Shown piece after piece: positions 27,168 to 36,386 of a DNA stretch of 64,000 nt. The stretch is from Exiguobacterium sp. FSL W8-0210. Lineage in GTDB: Bacteria > Bacillota > Bacilli > Exiguobacteriales > Exiguobacteriaceae. Position 1 is the stretch's first letter. Each line of letters opens with the position of its first letter. The stretch covers positions 1-64,000 of the forward strand of contig NZ_JBBOUK010000002.1 of assembly GCF_038006045.1 (NCBI RefSeq), read 5' to 3'. The translations under genes were made by a program, and so were the position numbers. The notes under the pieces were generated by a model. The model was given only the letters and a program-made list of their open reading frames with translations, did not search any database and was not told the origin of the DNA.

Positions 27168-27850
27168 TGTTCCTTCTCTCCTTCCACGATCTCACTCTGA
27201 TCTTCAATAATGTTTCGCTGAATTGTCTCTTCGATCATCTTTGAAATGTATTCACTAATGCTGAGTCCTTTAGCACGCGCTAACACATGAATCTGTTCTG
27301 ATGTTTCTGTAGGAACTCGTGTAGAAAGGACGGTCGATGTCACTTCCGGTTGTTGAAACGATTTGACTTTTACTTTAGGTGTCGTTGATCGAGCAGCACG
27401 AATTTCTCGTACTGTCGCACTGTCTAATGACTTCCGTCCTTCTTCTACAGGTAAACCATTTAAAACAACGTCTTCTGGGTCATCGACATACATCAGTTCG
27501 AATACTTTGGATGCAGGTAACGTTTGGAGTTGTTCTTCAAATGGTTCTAGAGTGTCAAATGCTTTAACATATCGGGAGGCGAGTGAATTGGACATGTTGA
27601 CGAATTCTAAAAATGTGCGCCATTCTTGTTGATCATGCATTTCTGATTTAGCAATCGACAAGCGCTTACCAATCTCGAAAACAGAGATCGTTTGAATCTT
27701 AGCTAACTCCTTGATCTCGACTGCGAGATTTTCTAAATCGCGGGAAACCGGTAACTTCTGCACGACAGAACTCAGATCAGTCAATCCACTCCGATAAGGA
27801 TGTTGATCCTGTGGTCTTACTTTATGGATTTGTTTATTCCGCGCTTTCAT
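27164..27850 (-). CDS. Partition partner protein (ParB-like, first copy)
   Basis: 228 residues. A central helical region (KRLSIAKSEMHDQQEWRTFL through LASRYVKAFDTL) precedes a C-terminal ribbon-helix-helix (VLSTRVPTETSEQIHVLARA, LSISEYISKMIEE). The gene overlaps the first ParA by 17 bp and has its own GGAGG 8 nt before the ATG. The similar layout to the protein at 25585-26391 points to duplication of a ParA-partner cassette. DNA target not known; the palindrome at 28724-28775 is a candidate. Confidence 0.65.
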   Translation of the reverse strand: MKARNKQIHKVRPQDQHPYRSGLTDLSSVVQKLPVSRDLENLAVEIKELAKIQTISVFEIGKRLSIAKSEMHDQQEWRTFLEFVNMSNSLASRYVKAFDTLEPFEEQLQTLPASKVFELMYVDDPEDVVLNGLPVEEGRKSLDSATVREIRAARSTTPKVKVKSFQQPEVTSTVLSTRVPTETSEQIHVLARAKGLSISEYISKMIEETIQRNIIEDQSEIVEGEKEQ

Positions 27851-28622
27851 GTTTCGGACCTCCTGTCATCAAGAGTGCTAGTTCACGAAATGGTTGGGCC
27901 AGTTCCATGCCTTCCTTCGACTTGTACTGTAAAACACTCTTTCCGCTATCTGCTGCCTTTTCAATAAAAGCAGCACGTCGTACAGAGGGGAGAACATGTA
28001 ATTGCTCTGTTGTTGCCAACTGTTTCATCGCTTCTGCGTATTCGCGATCGCCTTTTAAACCAAGATCGATTGCGACCGGCATAATGCCTGTTAGCTCTAG
28101 CGAAGCATTATAATACTTCTTCACTTGTCGAATCGTTCGAACCGTACTTCCTAACTGATCAAAGACAAGCTTTTTCGGCATAAATGGAATGATCACCTCG
28201 TCTGCACACGATAAAACGACTTTAGATAATTCATTGATTGAAGGGACTGAATCGAGAATGATCCAATCAAATTCATGGGCAAGAGGTGCTAATAAGTCTT
28301 TTAATAGAAAAATCTTATCTTGTTCAGATATTAAATTGATTAAACGGGCATTTCGTTCATTGGAGGGAAGAAGACTAATATTATGTTTTTCATCATCAAA
28401 TAAGATTTCTTCTATCGCTAATCCTTTAGACTGGACGTCGTACAGTGTCATGTATTGAATCGTATCCGACTCTTTCAGCATTAACTTACTTAATGATCCC
28501 TGCGGATCTAAGTCAACGAGAAGCGTACGATACCCGAGTTCACCAAGGGCATGACCCATATTGAGCGAACAGGTTGTTTTACCGGATCCTCCTTTTGATA
28601 TGTAAAACGTCATAATATTCAT
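27834..28622 (-). CDS. parA: ParA-family partition ATPase (first copy)
   Basis: 262 residues from the ATG at 28622, chosen for AAAGGGGAG 5 nt upstream; Mets at 28625 and 28613 are alternatives. Walker A is YISKGGSGKTTCSLNMGHAL, with TLLVDLDPQGSLSKLML and DWIILDSVPSINELSKV following. It is the first gene of a four-gene operon ParA-partner-ParA-partner in which all genes overlap. Probable promoter within 28640-28720. Confidence 0.9.
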   Translation of the reverse strand: MNIMTFYISKGGSGKTTCSLNMGHALGELGYRTLLVDLDPQGSLSKLMLKESDTIQYMTLYDVQSKGLAIEEILFDDEKHNISLLPSNERNARLINLISEQDKIFLLKDLLAPLAHEFDWIILDSVPSINELSKVVLSCADEVIIPFMPKKLVFDQLGSTVRTIRQVKKYYNASLELTGIMPVAIDLGLKGDREYAEAMKQLATTEQLHVLPSVRRAAFIEKAADSGKSVLQYKSKEGMELAQPFRELALLMTGGPKHESAE

Positions 28623-28723
28623 CATCTCTCCCCTTTCTTCATTCATCATGGCACACGAAAATAATAATTTCAATGATTATCAGTACTCAAAAGATAATAT
28701 GTACAAAATTTTATGTATACATT

Positions 28724-28775
28724 ATTAAATAGCCTGTAAACATTTCGACATCGAAATGTTTACAGGCTATTTAAT
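28724..28775. repeat. 52-bp near-perfect palindrome upstream of the partition operon
   Basis: Two 25-nt arms are exact reverse complements around a central CA. The core is TTTCGACATCGAAA (28743-28756). It lies about 100 bp upstream of the first parA, and ATGTATACAT sits beside it. It may be a partition centromere, an operator, or a terminator between the replication and partition genes. The remainder of the 28674-29270 gap is AT-rich without a gene. Confidence 0.65.
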
Positions 28776-29270
28776 CTTTTCTACTTAGATGCTTTTGTCT
28801 ACATGTTTGAAATGCCTCCCCATATTTTTATTTTATTCTTCATCATAATAATCCGTGATCGACCAGATTATTATCATTCAACACATTGGAAGAGATTAAA
28901 AAGATTAATAAAGAATTAATAAGAATTAGAAAAAGACTTCACCACCGCAAGCCTTTAATACCAACAAAAACAAGACATTTTGTAATTCGAGAAACGAACA
29001 GCATAATTTGTAGAAATTCAAAAAGTATTGTTTTTTATGAATTCATTCAATGATTTCGTTCAGAATCTATTGAATAAGCAACTCAATAAGCTGTTTATTT
29101 AACAATAGAATTTGTTTTTTTTCCTAAATAGTATGGCATATTGATATTGTCCTTGGATGGATCAATAAAATGAGTAGCATGAAGATGCATTCGATCAAAA
29201 AGACTTAAAATGGCGCGATTTTGTTGCCTTTTCACGACTATTTTCAAAAAAAAGCATGACAAATAGACCA

Positions 29271-30347
29271 TTATGCAATGGCCAATTTTTCCGATACGAC
29301 TCGGAGTCGTTCATTTAGATAGAGAATTGGTGATTCAAAGAAGAGACGATAGAGTTCTGCATCTTCAAGACGGTCCCCGTATTGGTAGAAATCGTTTCGA
29401 ATTGAACGAATGACTGCATCACAGGCAGCAAATCCGTACGTATCACTCAACGACTGCAGCGATGTTTGCGGAACTTCCAATGCATCAAAATCTACGTAGT
29501 CACGAGCGACTTCTCGAAGATCGAACCAACTAATCAACGTACGCGCCCGTTCCGCTTCCCGAATACGCTTACTGTTAATTTGGTCTTCGAGTTTCACGTG
29601 AAACATTAGAGGACGTGTTACGGTATGTATGCGTTTCTTAAGCGAGACGTTCTCTTTGACTGCAGATAAGAAATCTTTCGTATTCTCAACCAAATGCACA
29701 TTGAAGAACTGCGATAGTTGATCAAGCATGCCTTTTACAGCCAAACGGTGTCCACAGTAACGCGGTAAGAATCCACGTACTTCATCATAGGTTAAAGTCG
29801 CTTTCTCCTGAGACTGAACATTCACGTCCCGCTCTACTTGCACAAGGGCACGTAACGCGACGCGAAGGATATTCACATGCTCAATATCCATCAGTTGGCG
29901 TACCATCCCACACCAAAGAGACGTATAACCGGTCTTCGATGTATACGTACCACTCTCTTCAAAAAGATCACGGTAGTTTTCAAGATAATCTACGAGTTCA
30001 ATGGTGACGACTCCAGAGAAATGAATCGAATAACGAATAAGCCCAGCTGATTCAAAAAGGCGTAGGTTATTGTGTAACGATCGAACGGAAGTACGCGCAT
30101 AGTGAGCCAATGCTTCACTTTCCACTAATGAAAGAACACCTTGATCATCGCAATGCGATAAAAGCGTCAACAAATGACGAATACGAGATTTTGTCCACTT
30201 CAATGCCAGGAAAGGTCCTGGAATGTTATAGTGATGCTGTTCATATAAGAAACTGTCTTGACGTTTTGTCCAACGTGTTAAACCGCTCATCGCGATCAAT
30301 AATTTATTAGCGACCAATACATGACGATTTTCGTGTTGAAATGACAT
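29271..30347 (-). CDS. Probable replication initiator downstream of the iterons
   Basis: 358 residues from the ATG at 30347, which has GGAGG 7 nt upstream; the longer frame to 30410 lacks one. The region RIRHLLTLLSHCDDQGVLSL, then ALAHYARTSVRSLHNNLRLF and ESAGLIRYS reads as a winged helix-turn-helix DNA-binding domain. The C-terminal half is mostly helical. The iterons begin about 70 bp upstream of its start, the usual position for an initiator gene that autoregulates. I do not recognise a named Rep family, so the role is inferred from position and HTH. Confidence 0.5.
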   Translation of the reverse strand: MSFQHENRHVLVANKLLIAMSGLTRWTKRQDSFLYEQHHYNIPGPFLALKWTKSRIRHLLTLLSHCDDQGVLSLVESEALAHYARTSVRSLHNNLRLFESAGLIRYSIHFSGVVTIELVDYLENYRDLFEESGTYTSKTGYTSLWCGMVRQLMDIEHVNILRVALRALVQVERDVNVQSQEKATLTYDEVRGFLPRYCGHRLAVKGMLDQLSQFFNVHLVENTKDFLSAVKENVSLKKRIHTVTRPLMFHVKLEDQINSKRIREAERARTLISWFDLREVARDYVDFDALEVPQTSLQSLSDTYGFAACDAVIRSIRNDFYQYGDRLEDAELYRLFFESPILYLNERLRVVSEKLAIA

Positions 30348-30415
30348 ACCTACACCTCCCCTAATCTGAACTATTATTACTAGTATCCTGTTCAGAAAAG
30401 GAACTGTCAAAACGC

Positions 30416-30930
30416 GGTTTCGGTACGGTCAAAAACGACCAATGTGCTAAAAGCGTTGATATGAAGCCGTTTTAAAGTATAAAAAAGATGTCATTTCAGT
30501 ACGGTCAAAAACGACCAGAATCTCTGAAATCCTTATATGATGCGCTTTCTAGAGGTTTTTCTTGAGTAAATTCATACATGTAGCGATGCAATATGTCATT
30601 CTGGTACGGTACATAACGACCAAATGATTAAAAGTGTCATTTCAGTACGGGATAGAGCGACTAAAATGTCCAAAAGTGTTGTTTGAGTACGGTATATGAC
30701 GACCAAATGGATAAGATAGCCGCTTTAAAATAATTTTTAAAAAGTGTTCTAAAGTGCAAGATGGTCATTTTGGTACGGTAATCAACGACCAAAAACATAA
30801 AACTGTTGTTTTGGTACGGTAATCGACGACCTAAATCGATGAAGTGTTGTTTCGGTACGGTCAAATCCGACAAAAATGCTGAAAATATAAGAAAAAGTGC
30901 TGTTTCAGTACGGTAAATAACGTCTGAATT
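30416..30930 (-). repeat. Iteron array, probable plasmid replication origin
   Basis: Nine directly repeated units with core GGTACGGTAAATNACGACCA occur in one orientation. GTACGG (or its GTACGGG variant) starts at 30423, 30499, 30604, 30645, 30687, 30773, 30814, 30855 and 30908. Neighbours are often 41-42 bp apart, about four helical turns, and the 86-bp gap equals two such steps. Each unit contains a GGTC/GACC-like inverted pair. Degenerate copies follow near 30939 and at 31071-31088. This is the expected binding array for an initiator. The gap 30930-31377 is AT-rich, consistent with an unwinding region. Confidence 0.85.
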
Positions 30931-31376
30931 TGAAAAATGGTCGTTTTCCGACACGATTCGACATGTACGATCAATAGATATTCTGGAGAATAAGACATCC
31001 AATAATATGTGAGTTCTTACAACAAGAAGAAAAATAAAAAAACTAAACAGAACATATGTTCCTATTTTTTATTTGGTACTTCATATACGACCATTTATGT
31101 TGGTACTACATTACAGATCTTTTGATATGATGGTTTACATAAATATATGATTGTGATTAGCGAAATGTACATGAACATAGCTGAGTGCTTGATGCTGCTT
31201 ATTTTTGATTATTGTATTGCTGTTAAAGCAATCATAAAGCGACCATATTTTTCAATTGCAACATGACACGATAGCTAATCTCGATTTTATAGGAAAAAGA
31301 CAATGTAGGTTAGGCATATGAGGAAAAATGCTTATTTACTATCATATAGTTTCAAGGAGAATCATAGTTAGTATTC

Positions 31377-31415
31377 AAAAGAGCGTACGAGATTCATGAT
31401 CTCATACGCTCTTTT
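31377..31415 (-). terminator. Terminator of the 477-aa initiator-like gene
   Basis: AAAAGAGCGTACGAGAT pairs with ATCTCATACGCTCTTTT with one mismatch around TCATG. It ends in T on the minus strand, 58 bp after the gene's stop. Confidence 0.75.
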
Positions 31416-31472
31416 ATTTGAATCTATGAAGAATGGAAGAAGACTACTTTCTATTGATCTGCTCGATATTCC

Positions 31473-32906
31473 TTATAGGAGAAGGGCATTGCGGCGATCA
31501 TCATGTTCCCAGCGTTCCAAGGGATGGAAGTATAAGAAATAGTAGTCACCGGACCGATGCCAATCTTGAATGATAAAATCAAGTTCTTTGATACGATCCA
31601 AATTGGTTTCAAGCTCTTTCAAGTTTTCTGCTTTTCGACTCTTATTAAATCGAATAGAGTGTGTAAACTGACGCCAATGCCGTTTCGCGGGCATTGCTTC
31701 GTTTAACTGATACGAGTTAAGTCGTTCCTTTTGAAGTACAAAAGATAAATGATAAGCGAACGTTCCTTTTAATCGCTCAATCTGTTCTCCATAGATACTG
31801 ATGATCTGTTGTTTCAATAAATCATCATAGACTTCCTCTGAGACGGTGACAGTGATTTGCGTGTCCCGCTTAACAGAAGAAGCATTACTAATTTTAACAG
31901 AGGAGAAGAGACCGAAGATCGAGAGGTCCCCTTCCTCATTTCTAACAGCTACGCGATAATAACCGAGTTTTACAAGACGTTGGGTTGTGAGGGTATAGCT
32001 TTTCCCGCTATCGTTTCCATAAATCTTCTTAACAAGTTTTGAGATTGGGAAGACGATCTTTCGACTCGTTTGAAACGTCACATCGCGATATGACAGAATT
32101 TCGTTAAAGACCTCAAAATCACGAGCATCAAGATCCGGGACTTTTCCGTCGAGTTCTGCAAGGAACTCGTTACTGACGAGAACCGATAAATTCGTCGGTA
32201 TACCTTGTTTGTATTTAGGAACGACAGCGGAGAAGTCGTGGAGATCAAGAGATAAGTCCGTCAACATACCTTCTCCTTGATTGAACTTTTCCGTCGTATT
32301 TTTCATGCGATCAGCGATTCCAAAGAACGGTACCGTAATCGACGTAGAAGTCGCAACGTGTGCCTTTGGTTGCGAACGTTTCAATTCTTTTGCAACCTCT
32401 CCAATGACCATTAAAATATCAGTCCGCATTGTTGTCGTTTGCTGGTTCTTCGTTTTTTGTCCCCAATGCGGATACGTATGAATTAGCAAGTTATTATTTT
32501 CAGCCCATGCTTCAAGTTCCTGTATGTGTTCTTGCATCAATTTTTCAACACTATCAGCGGAGAACTTTCGCTGGAAACCTTCTTTTCCCGCAATGTCCCA
32601 ATACTCAAGGTACATTTTATGAAGTCCTCGTAGTTCTTTCATCGGACCTTTGTTTTCAACATAGTTTTTTACGGCTGCTCGTACCCAGCGCCGTTTTAAT
32701 TTTTTAAAGGAATAATAACGAAGCTTGGTATAAACATCTTCTTCATTTTGAAATTCATAAAATTCTTCATAAAGTTGATTGACATAGGCTTCGACATCAA
32801 TGATATCGATGGAGATTAGTTGTTCGGTAACATCGTTCTCGAGCAGTGTCTTTGCTGCTTGAGAGACAACAAGTTGTCTATGTTGGACGGATGAGGTAGA
32901 GTCCAT
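31473..32906 (-). CDS. Initiator-like protein of the replication module
   Basis: 477 residues. Its 3' end faces the iterons. The middle (FEVFNEILSYRDVTFQTSRK, then FPISKLVKKIYGNDSGKSYT, then LTTQRLVKLGYYRVAV) has the look of winged-helix initiators, and the C-terminal part (GTFAYHLSFVLQKERLNSYQ) continues in the same style. The N-terminal 150 residues are helical and unrecognised. AAGGGGGCG precedes the ATG. I call it initiator-like from layout and position; a helper or regulator role is equally possible. The next gene upstream is a broken SDR. Confidence 0.5.
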   Translation of the reverse strand: MDSTSSVQHRQLVVSQAAKTLLENDVTEQLISIDIIDVEAYVNQLYEEFYEFQNEEDVYTKLRYYSFKKLKRRWVRAAVKNYVENKGPMKELRGLHKMYLEYWDIAGKEGFQRKFSADSVEKLMQEHIQELEAWAENNNLLIHTYPHWGQKTKNQQTTTMRTDILMVIGEVAKELKRSQPKAHVATSTSITVPFFGIADRMKNTTEKFNQGEGMLTDLSLDLHDFSAVVPKYKQGIPTNLSVLVSNEFLAELDGKVPDLDARDFEVFNEILSYRDVTFQTSRKIVFPISKLVKKIYGNDSGKSYTLTTQRLVKLGYYRVAVRNEEGDLSIFGLFSSVKISNASSVKRDTQITVTVSEEVYDDLLKQQIISIYGEQIERLKGTFAYHLSFVLQKERLNSYQLNEAMPAKRHWRQFTHSIRFNKSRKAENLKELETNLDRIKELDFIIQDWHRSGDYYFLYFHPLERWEHDDRRNALLL

Positions 32907-32972
32907 AATGCACGCCCCCTTAATTCGATATAGCTAGCATAGCATGTCTGAAGTGAAGTGGGGAAATTAGAT

Positions 32973-33000
32973 AAAAAGCGTGCGCCGGCGCACGCTTTTT
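32973..33000. terminator. 28-bp perfect palindromic terminator (copy 1)
   Basis: AAAAAGCGTGCGCC followed by its exact complement GGCGCACGCTTTTT. It lies between the initiator-like gene and the SDR remnant. Same design as 33793-33822 and 35493-35520. Confidence 0.7.
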
Positions 33001-33043
33001 GAAAAATGATATCGATTTAGATCTATCTTACAGTGTCTAAACT

Positions 33044-33501
33044 TTAGAGCGTTTGCCCGTTATCAATCAAGAAGACTTGTCCCGTAATGGACGATTGTGT
33101 CAACTGGAATAGAATAGCCTCCGCGATATCCTTCGGTGTGGAGATTCTCTTTAAGGGAAGGTTACCTACTAAACCATGCATTCGTTCCTCATTACCAGCC
33201 CACCAACGCGTGGCGACCGCTCCCGGAGAGATACAATTAACGCGAATGTCAGGTGCGAGTGAGATAGCAAGTGAGCGTGTCATCGTATGAGTGGCTGATT
33301 TTGTGGTGCATAGGGAAAGAAAGAACCGATACCGTACGATCTCCAAGTTGACGATTGCATCTTCGAATTGTTTTTCATGTGTGGGATGACAGTCTCTAAG
33401 AAAGGGAAAGTACCTTTTATGTTAACTGCAATGAAGAGACTCCATACTTCTTCCGTTACCTGATTCAAAGGAGTTTGAGAAGTGATGCTTACGTTGCTCA
33501 C
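33044..33501 (-). pseudogene. SDR-family oxidoreductase remnant
   Basis: C-terminal two thirds of a short-chain dehydrogenase. One frame (33280-33501) gives NVSITSQTPLNQVTEEVWSL, then VNIKGTFPFLETVIPHMKNN. A second frame (33044-33346) gives the continuation THTMTRSLAISLAPDIRVNC, then ISPGAVATRWWAG and VFLIDNGQTL. The shift between them and the missing Rossmann N-terminus (no TGxxxGxG) show a dead gene. The active-site YxxxK region is lost at the junction. Confidence 0.8.
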
Positions 33502-33792
33502 TAAAAATTAATCCTCCCAAACATAGAGATGGTATAGGAGATTACATCTAAAACCTTACGCTTTTGCGAAACATCAGCCCGATAAGTATAAATTGGGAAA
33601 ACATAAAGTAGATAAGGTTTCACGTGAAATAAAACAATATGTACTGTGAAGAAACCTTTTAAAGAAAAATGAGTTGATCGATTAGAGAATAAATTGGTTG
33701 ATGGAACACGGATGAAATGAAATTACTCCTCCGATTTTTATTCTTAGGATATAGTTCGTGTATCTTAAAGTCTTACCATGAATCATATAAAT

Positions 33793-33822
33793 AAAAAAGT
33801 GTGCGCCGGCGCACACTTTTTT
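33793..33822. terminator. 30-bp perfect palindromic terminator (copy 2)
   Basis: AAAAAAGTGTGCGCC followed by its exact complement. It is just downstream of the DinB gene on the minus strand. The remainder of 33502-33870 has no gene. Confidence 0.75.
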
Positions 33823-33870
33823 GCTTTAAAACAGAATTTCTAATTGATTGCTAAGTATTAGTACGCCACT

Positions 33871-34386
33871 TCATGTTGTAACTGTCGTGTCTTCATACCA
33901 AAAAAGAGAATAATCCATCATGAGTGAAGTTTCATTTTGTTGTCTAAGCATGGTAGTGATATTACCTAAATGGTACGTCCCATGGTTAGATACGTGTAAG
34001 AAAATTTCTTCATAGGTTGTTTGACGTGGACCTGACCAAGGATAATTTACATCTATCATCACAGTGAGATCTGAGTTTTCGTTTAAGAAGGTTTGATACT
34101 TTAATGCTACATTTTTAAATGCCATTTTGAATTCTTCAATTGTATAGGCATCAGTAAGCGGTAATTGACTCATCGCATCCTGTAATGCTTGTTGAAAATC
34201 TACTTTTTCTAGAATTTGAATCCACATGGTATCAACAGCAAGAATATGGCTGAGGGTTTTAGCAATAGTAGGATAAGAGCTTTTGATCTCCTTTTTTAAA
34301 ACTTCTTTCGGCAATTTAGCTAGATGATCTAAGATCACTCTCATTGCCCATTCATGATAAGAAACCATCGTTTTTCCAGCGTTCAT
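33871..34386 (-). CDS. DinB-like protein
   Basis: 171 residues. A four-helix DinB-type fold is suggested by YHEWAMRVILDHLAKLPKE at the start, TLSHILAVDTMWIQIL (metal-ligand His) and FLHVSNHGTYHLGNITTMLR, where the HxxxH-type His residues complete a metal site. Family members are metal-dependent and include bacillithiol- or mycothiol-linked enzymes; the substrate is not known here. AAAGGAG precedes the ATG. Next upstream is the broken WYL regulator on the same strand. Confidence 0.8.
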   Translation of the reverse strand: MNAGKTMVSYHEWAMRVILDHLAKLPKEVLKKEIKSSYPTIAKTLSHILAVDTMWIQILEKVDFQQALQDAMSQLPLTDAYTIEEFKMAFKNVALKYQTFLNENSDLTVMIDVNYPWSGPRQTTYEEIFLHVSNHGTYHLGNITTMLRQQNETSLMMDYSLFWYEDTTVTT

Positions 34387-34465
34387 TCAAATCGCTCCTT
34401 TAGTTGTAATAGTAATCGTTATCTAACTACGTTTAGTATAAAAAAGGATATATGACAACTGACTG

Positions 34466-35371
34466 TCATATATCCTCATATAAATTCAATATTTTTTTAG
34501 CTTCATTTTTTAAGACATCTTGTAAGTATAAAGGTTGAATGACTACTACGCCTGATCGGAAACTTAACAATATGTTAATGAGCCATTCTGCATGCAATGG
34601 TGGAGGTAACATCAATGTCATTGTGATACTACCATCTTCTTTTTGCGTCATCGAGTGATGTTGAAAATGATTTAATACTAAGTGAATGGATTGAGGATGG
34701 ACACGTAAAATGACACGCTCTTTTGGAGGGAAAACTACTGGTAGCTCCTTGGGTAAACGATGAGTATCCTTAATAGGAGTTGTTAGTCTCTCAAGGTTGA
34801 GTATATATGAGACTTTAAACTCGCGATAGTCGTTTCTTAAATGGCAATAAGCGTATAGATACCACGTTCGGAACTTATATTATAGTGAAAGCGGATCTAC
34901 CTCTCGAGTAGTCTGTTCATTTTGAGAGCTAATATACTGGAAACAAATGCGTGTTAATTCTTTAATGCTTTTTTGAAGATTGATTAAAAAAGAGGGATCG
35001 ACTGAGAAGTGAGTTAAATCAATATGTAGATGATTCTTTTGTTCTTCTGATGTGAGAATGGACAGACGATCAACAGTCTTTTTAAGATCGTGATCATTTA
35101 ATTGGTTCGATAAATTTTTGACTAAAGACAATACCTCAAGCATAGAAGAAGCGTCTAAAAACGTTTTATCCCATTTGTAATTCTCTATAATACCGAATCC
35201 ACCGTTTGTTCCATGGTACGAAGTAATAGGAATACCAGCTGGACTAATGGTTTCGATATCTCGATAAATTGTTCTCTGAGAGACATTTAATTCTTCAGCT
35301 AGTTGTGAAGCAGAAATGGTAGAGCGATGAAGTAGCTTAAATATAATAGTTAGTAAACGTTCAAGTTTCAA
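34466..35371 (-). pseudogene. YafY-like HTH/WYL transcription regulator, interrupted by one TAA
   Basis: The start TTG at 35371 has AAAGGAG 6 nt upstream. The HTH_11 domain is LERLLTIIFKLLHRSTISAS through NVSQRTIYRDIETI, and the WYL-type domain follows. The frame stops at TAA 34880-34882 after VDPLSL, and then in the same frame continues YKFRTWYLYAYCHLRNDYRE to a natural end at 34466. The lost part includes the ligand-sensing WYL core and the C-terminal extension, so the regulator is probably non-functional. Confidence 0.82.
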
Positions 35372-35492
35372 TGGAATCTCCTTTACGTTAAACACGACGG
35401 AAGTTTTTATGTATATCTATAAAGTGTAAATGATTTCATCTTAATTAATAATTGAAACGCATTTAGTATCATTAAAAATAAAATACAATAAC

Positions 35493-35520
35493 AAAAAGTA
35501 TGCGCGGGCGCATACTTTTT
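35493..35520. terminator. 28-bp palindromic terminator (copy 3)
   Basis: AAAAAGTATGCGC and GCGCATACTTTTT flank a central GG. It lies between the regulator pseudogene and the excalibur-domain gene and follows the same design as copies 1 and 2. Confidence 0.65.
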
Positions 35521-35621
35521 GTTATTTCACTTACCACACTATCAGTTAAGAAATTTAATCATTTATTTAATCTTAAGTAGATCTACCAATTGTCATGCGC
35601 GAGAAAATTCATACACACTTG

Positions 35622-36386
35622 TCAATTCCAATCACATGCATTTCCATCGTTATCGCGGTCTAAATCATGGGGATCAACTGCAGGACCTCCGGCAGCTATA
35701 TAAAAATCTTGAGCGGCTTGGGCGCTGGAAAAATCACCACAGTCGCGATCTGCTCCAGAAGGGTCGTATTCAAAATCAGTTGCTACTTCTGTATTTACTT
35801 CATCAACGTATTCCTCATCAGATATACTCTCATCTTCATTTATCACTTCACTATTTGCTAAAGAGGCTTCGAGTTCGTCGATTTTCTCTTCTGCAACAAT
35901 GCGTTTCGTCTCTTCTTTATTGAGTTTATTCTCTAAGGTAGTACGTTTGTCTGCTTCCTCCTTATAGCTTTCAACGGTTTGCAAACGTAACTCTTTTTCT
36001 TGTGCTAACTCCTCTTTCAATTTTTTCGTTTCTTGTTGTTGCTCTTTTAGTTTAAATTGCGTGTCTTTTAAAGATGTTTCTAACTCCTTTGACTCTATCT
36101 TTAATGATTCCAACATCTTTGTTTCCTTGGTAGAAGACCCGGCTTCTATTTTTTGAGGCTCATTTATTCTGTCTACCATATAGATAGAAATTGCAAAAGC
36201 AATGAATACGCCTAGCCAAACGGCAAAGGTTGGGTACTTCACTGGATTTCGAAACCTTGGTTTAAAGTAAAAGTATAGACCAACTGCTGAGATCAATAAG
36301 CCAATGAGACTCCAAAAGGTGATAGTGAAGAGTAAAAGATAGACAATAGCAATTACGACGAGAAATAATACTTTTCGGATGTTCAT
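35622..36386 (-). CDS. Membrane-anchored coiled-coil protein with excalibur domain
   Basis: 254 residues from the ATG at 36386 (GGAG 9 nt upstream). Two or three hydrophobic segments (VLFLVVIAIVYLLLFTITFW, LIGLLISAVGLYFYF, FAVWLGVFIAFAISIYMV) occupy the first 85 residues. A coiled coil runs from about 95 to 190, and the end is an excalibur calcium-binding domain, DRDCGDFSSAQAAQDFY and DLDRDNDGNACDWN. The DxDxDGxxC motif is complete. Such proteins sit in the membrane with the domain outside; the role is unknown. Confidence 0.8.
   Translation of the reverse strand: MNIRKVLFLVVIAIVYLLLFTITFWSLIGLLISAVGLYFYFKPRFRNPVKYPTFAVWLGVFIAFAISIYMVDRINEPQKIEAGSSTKETKMLESLKIESKELETSLKDTQFKLKEQQQETKKLKEELAQEKELRLQTVESYKEEADKRTTLENKLNKEETKRIVAEEKIDELEASLANSEVINEDESISDEEYVDEVNTEVATDFEYDPSGADRDCGDFSSAQAAQDFYIAAGGPAVDPHDLDRDNDGNACDWN

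Noticed and set aside
30416-30930. Iteron array as a CRISPR array
   Set aside because: Repeats are degenerate, spacers vary from about 20 to 85 bp and no cas genes are present; the neighbours are replication and partition genes.
30661-31002. 113-codon minus-strand frame inside the iterons
   Set aside because: Its codons are dictated by the repeats; the product is low-quality and there is no ribosome binding site.
35519-35923. 134-codon plus-strand frame opposite the excalibur-domain gene
   Set aside because: Antisense to a gene with a clear domain and start; rich in His and Leu as expected from the reverse of acidic codons.
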